The notes below the pieces were generated by a model. The model was not told where the DNA came from. It did not search any database and saw nothing but the letters and a program-made list of their open reading frames with translations. Of a stretch of 8,059 nt of DNA, positions 6,648 through 8,059 are shown in pieces. Position 1 is the stretch's first letter; each line of letters starts with the position of its first letter. The translations under genes and the position numbers were made by a program. Source of the stretch: an uncultured Burkholderiales bacterium (GTDB lineage: Bacteria > Pseudomonadota > Gammaproteobacteria > Burkholderiales > Burkholderiaceae_C); NCBI GenBank assembly GCA_903856875.1, contig CAIODE010000175.1:1-8059 (forward strand). The letters run 5' to 3'.

Positions 6648-7822
6648 AAAACTACTTGAGCCACGATGTTGCGCTGCACTTCATTGCTGCCGCCGTAAAT
6701 CGTGGTTTTGCGCATGTTGAAATAGTTGGCGGCCAGCGGGGCATTGGACACTTCGTGCCCGGGGAAGTCGCCTTGCCAGCCTGCGTCCATGGCTTCAAAA
6801 ATGAAGGGCAGGCTGAAGGGGCCTGCTGCCAACATCATGAGTTCTGTGTAGCGCTGTTGAATTTCGCTGCCCCTGATTTTCAAAAGACCGGCGATGTCGA
6901 GTGAATTTTTGCCAGACTTTTCTGCCGACAAAACACGCAAGACCAACATCTCCAAAGCAACGATGTCGACTTCCAATTTGGAAATCTCGTCGCGAAAACG
7001 CATGTCTTCGTAAACGCCTTCGTTTTTGGCAATGCGTTTAAGGCGCTCGAGTTCGCGTTTGGCACGGTTCACGTCGGCAATGTTGGTGCGCTCGTGGGCC
7101 AACAAATGCTTGGCGTAATTCCAGCCTTTGTTTTCCTCACCAACCAGGTTTTTTGCGGGCACTTCCACATTGTCAAACCACACTTCATTGACTTCGCATT
7201 CGCCGTCCAGCAATTTGATGGGGCGCACCGTAATGCCGGGGGTTTTCATGTCGATCAGCAAGAAAGAGATACCAGTTTGCGGTTTGCCTTCATTGCTGGT
7301 TCGTACCAAGCAGAAAATCCATTCGCCATACTGGCCCAAGGTGGTCCAGGTTTTTTGGCCATTGACGATGTATTTGTCGCCCACGCGTTCAGCGCGCGTT
7401 TTGAGAGACGCCAAGTCAGAGCCTGAACCAGGTTCGCTGTAGCCTTGGCTCCACCACACTTCGCCGCTGGCGATGCCTGGCAGGAAACGTTTTTGTTGAT
7501 CTGCATTGCCAAATGCCATGATCACAGGCGCAACCATGACGGGGCCGAAAGGTACGACGCGCGGGGCACCGGCCAGTGCGCATTCTTCTTCGAACAAATG
7601 CTTTTGCACGGCAGTCCAACCAGGTCCGCCAAACTGCTCTGGCCAGCCCCAACCGAGCCAACCTTTTTTGCCCAAAATCTTGGCCCAACGCTGCAAGTCC
7701 TCACGCGAGAGACGCATGGCGCCATGAACTTTTTGCGAAATATCTGAAGGTAAGTTTGCTTTTACCCAAGCGCGAATTTCCTCGCGAAATGCGAGTTCAT
7801 TGGGAGTGAATGCCAAATCCAT
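6641..7822 (-). CDS. pimC: Acyl-CoA dehydrogenase, pimeloyl-CoA dehydrogenase large-subunit type
   Basis: The 393-residue product is a complete acyl-CoA dehydrogenase. The N-terminal helical domain starts MDLAFTPNELAFREEIRAW and contains GKKGWLGWGWPEQFGGPGW at 51-69, a common mark of this subfamily. The beta domain has the family signature QGYSEPGSGSDLASL at 126-140 and VNGQKTWTTLGQYGEWIF at 153-170, which contact FAD and substrate. The C-terminal helical domain contains HERTNIADVNRAKREL at 243-258 and ends KTTIYGGSNEVQRNIVAQVVLG, where E381 in GGSNE is the expected catalytic base. It is the first gene of a two-gene operon with the small-subunit gene, 25 bases apart. GGAG (7832-7835 on the complement) lies 9 bases before the ATG. 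A 14-bp inverted repeat about 50 bases upstream of the start is a candidate operator. The closest named relatives I recognise are PimC of pimelate and benzoate-derived dicarboxylate degradation; the substrate here is inferred, not shown. Confidence 0.82.
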   Translation of the reverse strand: MDLAFTPNELAFREEIRAWVKANLPSDISQKVHGAMRLSREDLQRWAKILGKKGWLGWGWPEQFGGPGWTAVQKHLFEEECALAGAPRVVPFGPVMVAPVIMAFGNADQQKRFLPGIASGEVWWSQGYSEPGSGSDLASLKTRAERVGDKYIVNGQKTWTTLGQYGEWIFCLVRTSNEGKPQTGISFLLIDMKTPGITVRPIKLLDGECEVNEVWFDNVEVPAKNLVGEENKGWNYAKHLLAHERTNIADVNRAKRELERLKRIAKNEGVYEDMRFRDEISKLEVDIVALEMLVLRVLSAEKSGKNSLDIAGLLKIRGSEIQQRYTELMMLAAGPFSLPFIFEAMDAGWQGDFPGHEVSNAPLAANYFNMRKTTIYGGSNEVQRNIVAQVVLG

Positions 7823-7872
7823 GAGGTGTGTCTCCGGTCAATGCCAGTTAAATAGGGGGAAAGAGCGTTTTT

Positions 7873-7886
7873 AGCACGACCGTGCT
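7873..7886. promoter_or_regulatory. Candidate operator, 14-bp inverted repeat upstream of the acyl-CoA dehydrogenase operon
   Basis: AGCACG-AC-CGTGCT is a perfect 6+6 bp inverted repeat with a two-base centre. It lies 50 bases upstream of the start of the large acyl-CoA dehydrogenase gene and 84 bases upstream of purN. The short spacer rules out a good RNA hairpin and suits a dimeric DNA-binding protein such as a TetR-family regulator, which often controls acyl-CoA dehydrogenase operons. No regulator gene is in the window, so the pairing is inference. Confidence 0.45.
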
Positions 7887-7910
7887 CAAATGCGGTGTCT
7901 TGGCTGCGAC

Positions 7911-7922
7911 AAATTGCAATTT
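7911..7922. repeat. 12-bp perfect palindrome in the purN / acyl-CoA dehydrogenase divergent region
   Basis: AAATTGCAATTT reads the same on both strands. It lies just upstream of the probable purN -10 element and overlaps where the -35 box would fall, so it could be a binding site for a dimeric regulator. It is AT-rich and may be chance. Confidence 0.3.
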
Positions 7923-7938
7923 AGATGCCTGCGGCAGG

Positions 7939-7944
7939 GATAAT
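7939..7944 (+). promoter_or_regulatory. Probable -10 element of the purN promoter
   Basis: GATAAT differs from TATAAT at one base and sits 26 bases before the purN GTG, which would give a 5' leader of only about 20 bases. The best -35-like hexamer upstream is TTGCAA at 7914-7919, but with a 19-base spacer and four of six matches it is weak. Confidence 0.4.
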
Positions 7945-7970
7945 ACGGACTCTTGCTTGACGGTCTATTT

Positions 7971-8059
7971 GTGAAAAACATTGTTATTTTAATTTCTGGC
8001 GCTGGCTCCAACATGGCGGCCATTGTGAAAGCCGTGCATGAAGAGGCTTGGTCCAAGCA
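7971..8059 (+). CDS. purN: Phosphoribosylglycinamide formyltransferase, 5' end only
   Basis: The first 29 codons are present, read from GTG at 7971-7973 as MKNIVILISGAGSNMAAIVKAV and on to the window end. The ISGxGSN motif at residues 8-14 is the N-terminal phosphate-binding loop of the 10-formyltetrahydrofolate-dependent GAR transformylase, which makes formyl-GAR in the third step of purine synthesis in the cytoplasm. The start is set by the family's usual MKNIVILISG beginning. No strong Shine-Dalgarno sequence precedes the GTG, and the leader from the probable promoter would be short. The catalytic residues lie beyond the window. The gene is divergent from the acyl-CoA dehydrogenase operon, 148 bases apart. 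Confidence 0.93.
   Translation, partial: MKNIVILISGAGSNMAAIVKAVHEEAWSK

Noticed and set aside
7957..7962. TTGACG as a -35 box for purN
   Set aside because: It lies 8 bases before the GTG, so transcription would begin inside the gene.

Overview
The window looks like ordinary core chromosome from a betaproteobacterium of the order Burkholderiales, most likely Comamonadaceae (a Limnohabitans/Rhodoferax-like freshwater lineage). The basis is the ribF-ileS-lspA order, the style of the protein sequences (for example the long Zn-ribbon IleRS and the GFRTLN kinase motif in RibF) and a moderate GC content judged by eye. The genus is an inference from recalled family resemblance, not from a search. 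I see no tRNA, rRNA, CRISPR array, insertion sequence, integrase or phage gene. The protein genes are packed tightly.

Layout. (1) 1-342 (+): the 3' end of a QorA-type NADPH:quinone oxidoreductase, followed by two tandem hairpins (331-354 and 362-385). The second ends in a T-run and looks like a rho-independent terminator. (2) 413-4818 (-): the classic ribF-ileS-lspA cluster, read from right to left: FAD synthesis, isoleucyl-tRNA synthetase and lipoprotein signal peptidase. (3) 4819-4927: a divergent intergenic region. (4) 4928-5485 (+): a small HNH-endonuclease-fold protein of unknown role. Its best start is a GTG with a strong Shine-Dalgarno sequence, inside a slightly longer ATG-initiated frame. 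(5) 5500-7822 (-): a two-gene acyl-CoA dehydrogenase operon that resembles pimC/pimD (pimeloyl-CoA dehydrogenase large and small subunits). Only the large subunit carries the expected catalytic glutamate. (6) 7823-7970: a divergent regulatory region with a 14-bp inverted repeat and a 12-bp palindrome. (7) 7971-8059 (+): the first 29 codons of purN, cut by the window end.

Functionally these are separate housekeeping and catabolic modules: flavin cofactor supply, aminoacylation, lipoprotein maturation, CoA-thioester oxidation and purine synthesis. The acyl-CoA dehydrogenases and the quinone reductase are redox enzymes, and the dehydrogenases need the FAD that RibF makes, but nothing in the sequence shows they are co-regulated. 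I did not find an evident new system. The points most worth following up are the catalytic split in the acyl-CoA dehydrogenase pair, the uncharacterised HNH protein, the insertion in the RibF kinase motif, the probable operator between the dehydrogenase operon and purN, and an in-frame mini-ORF directly before ileS.
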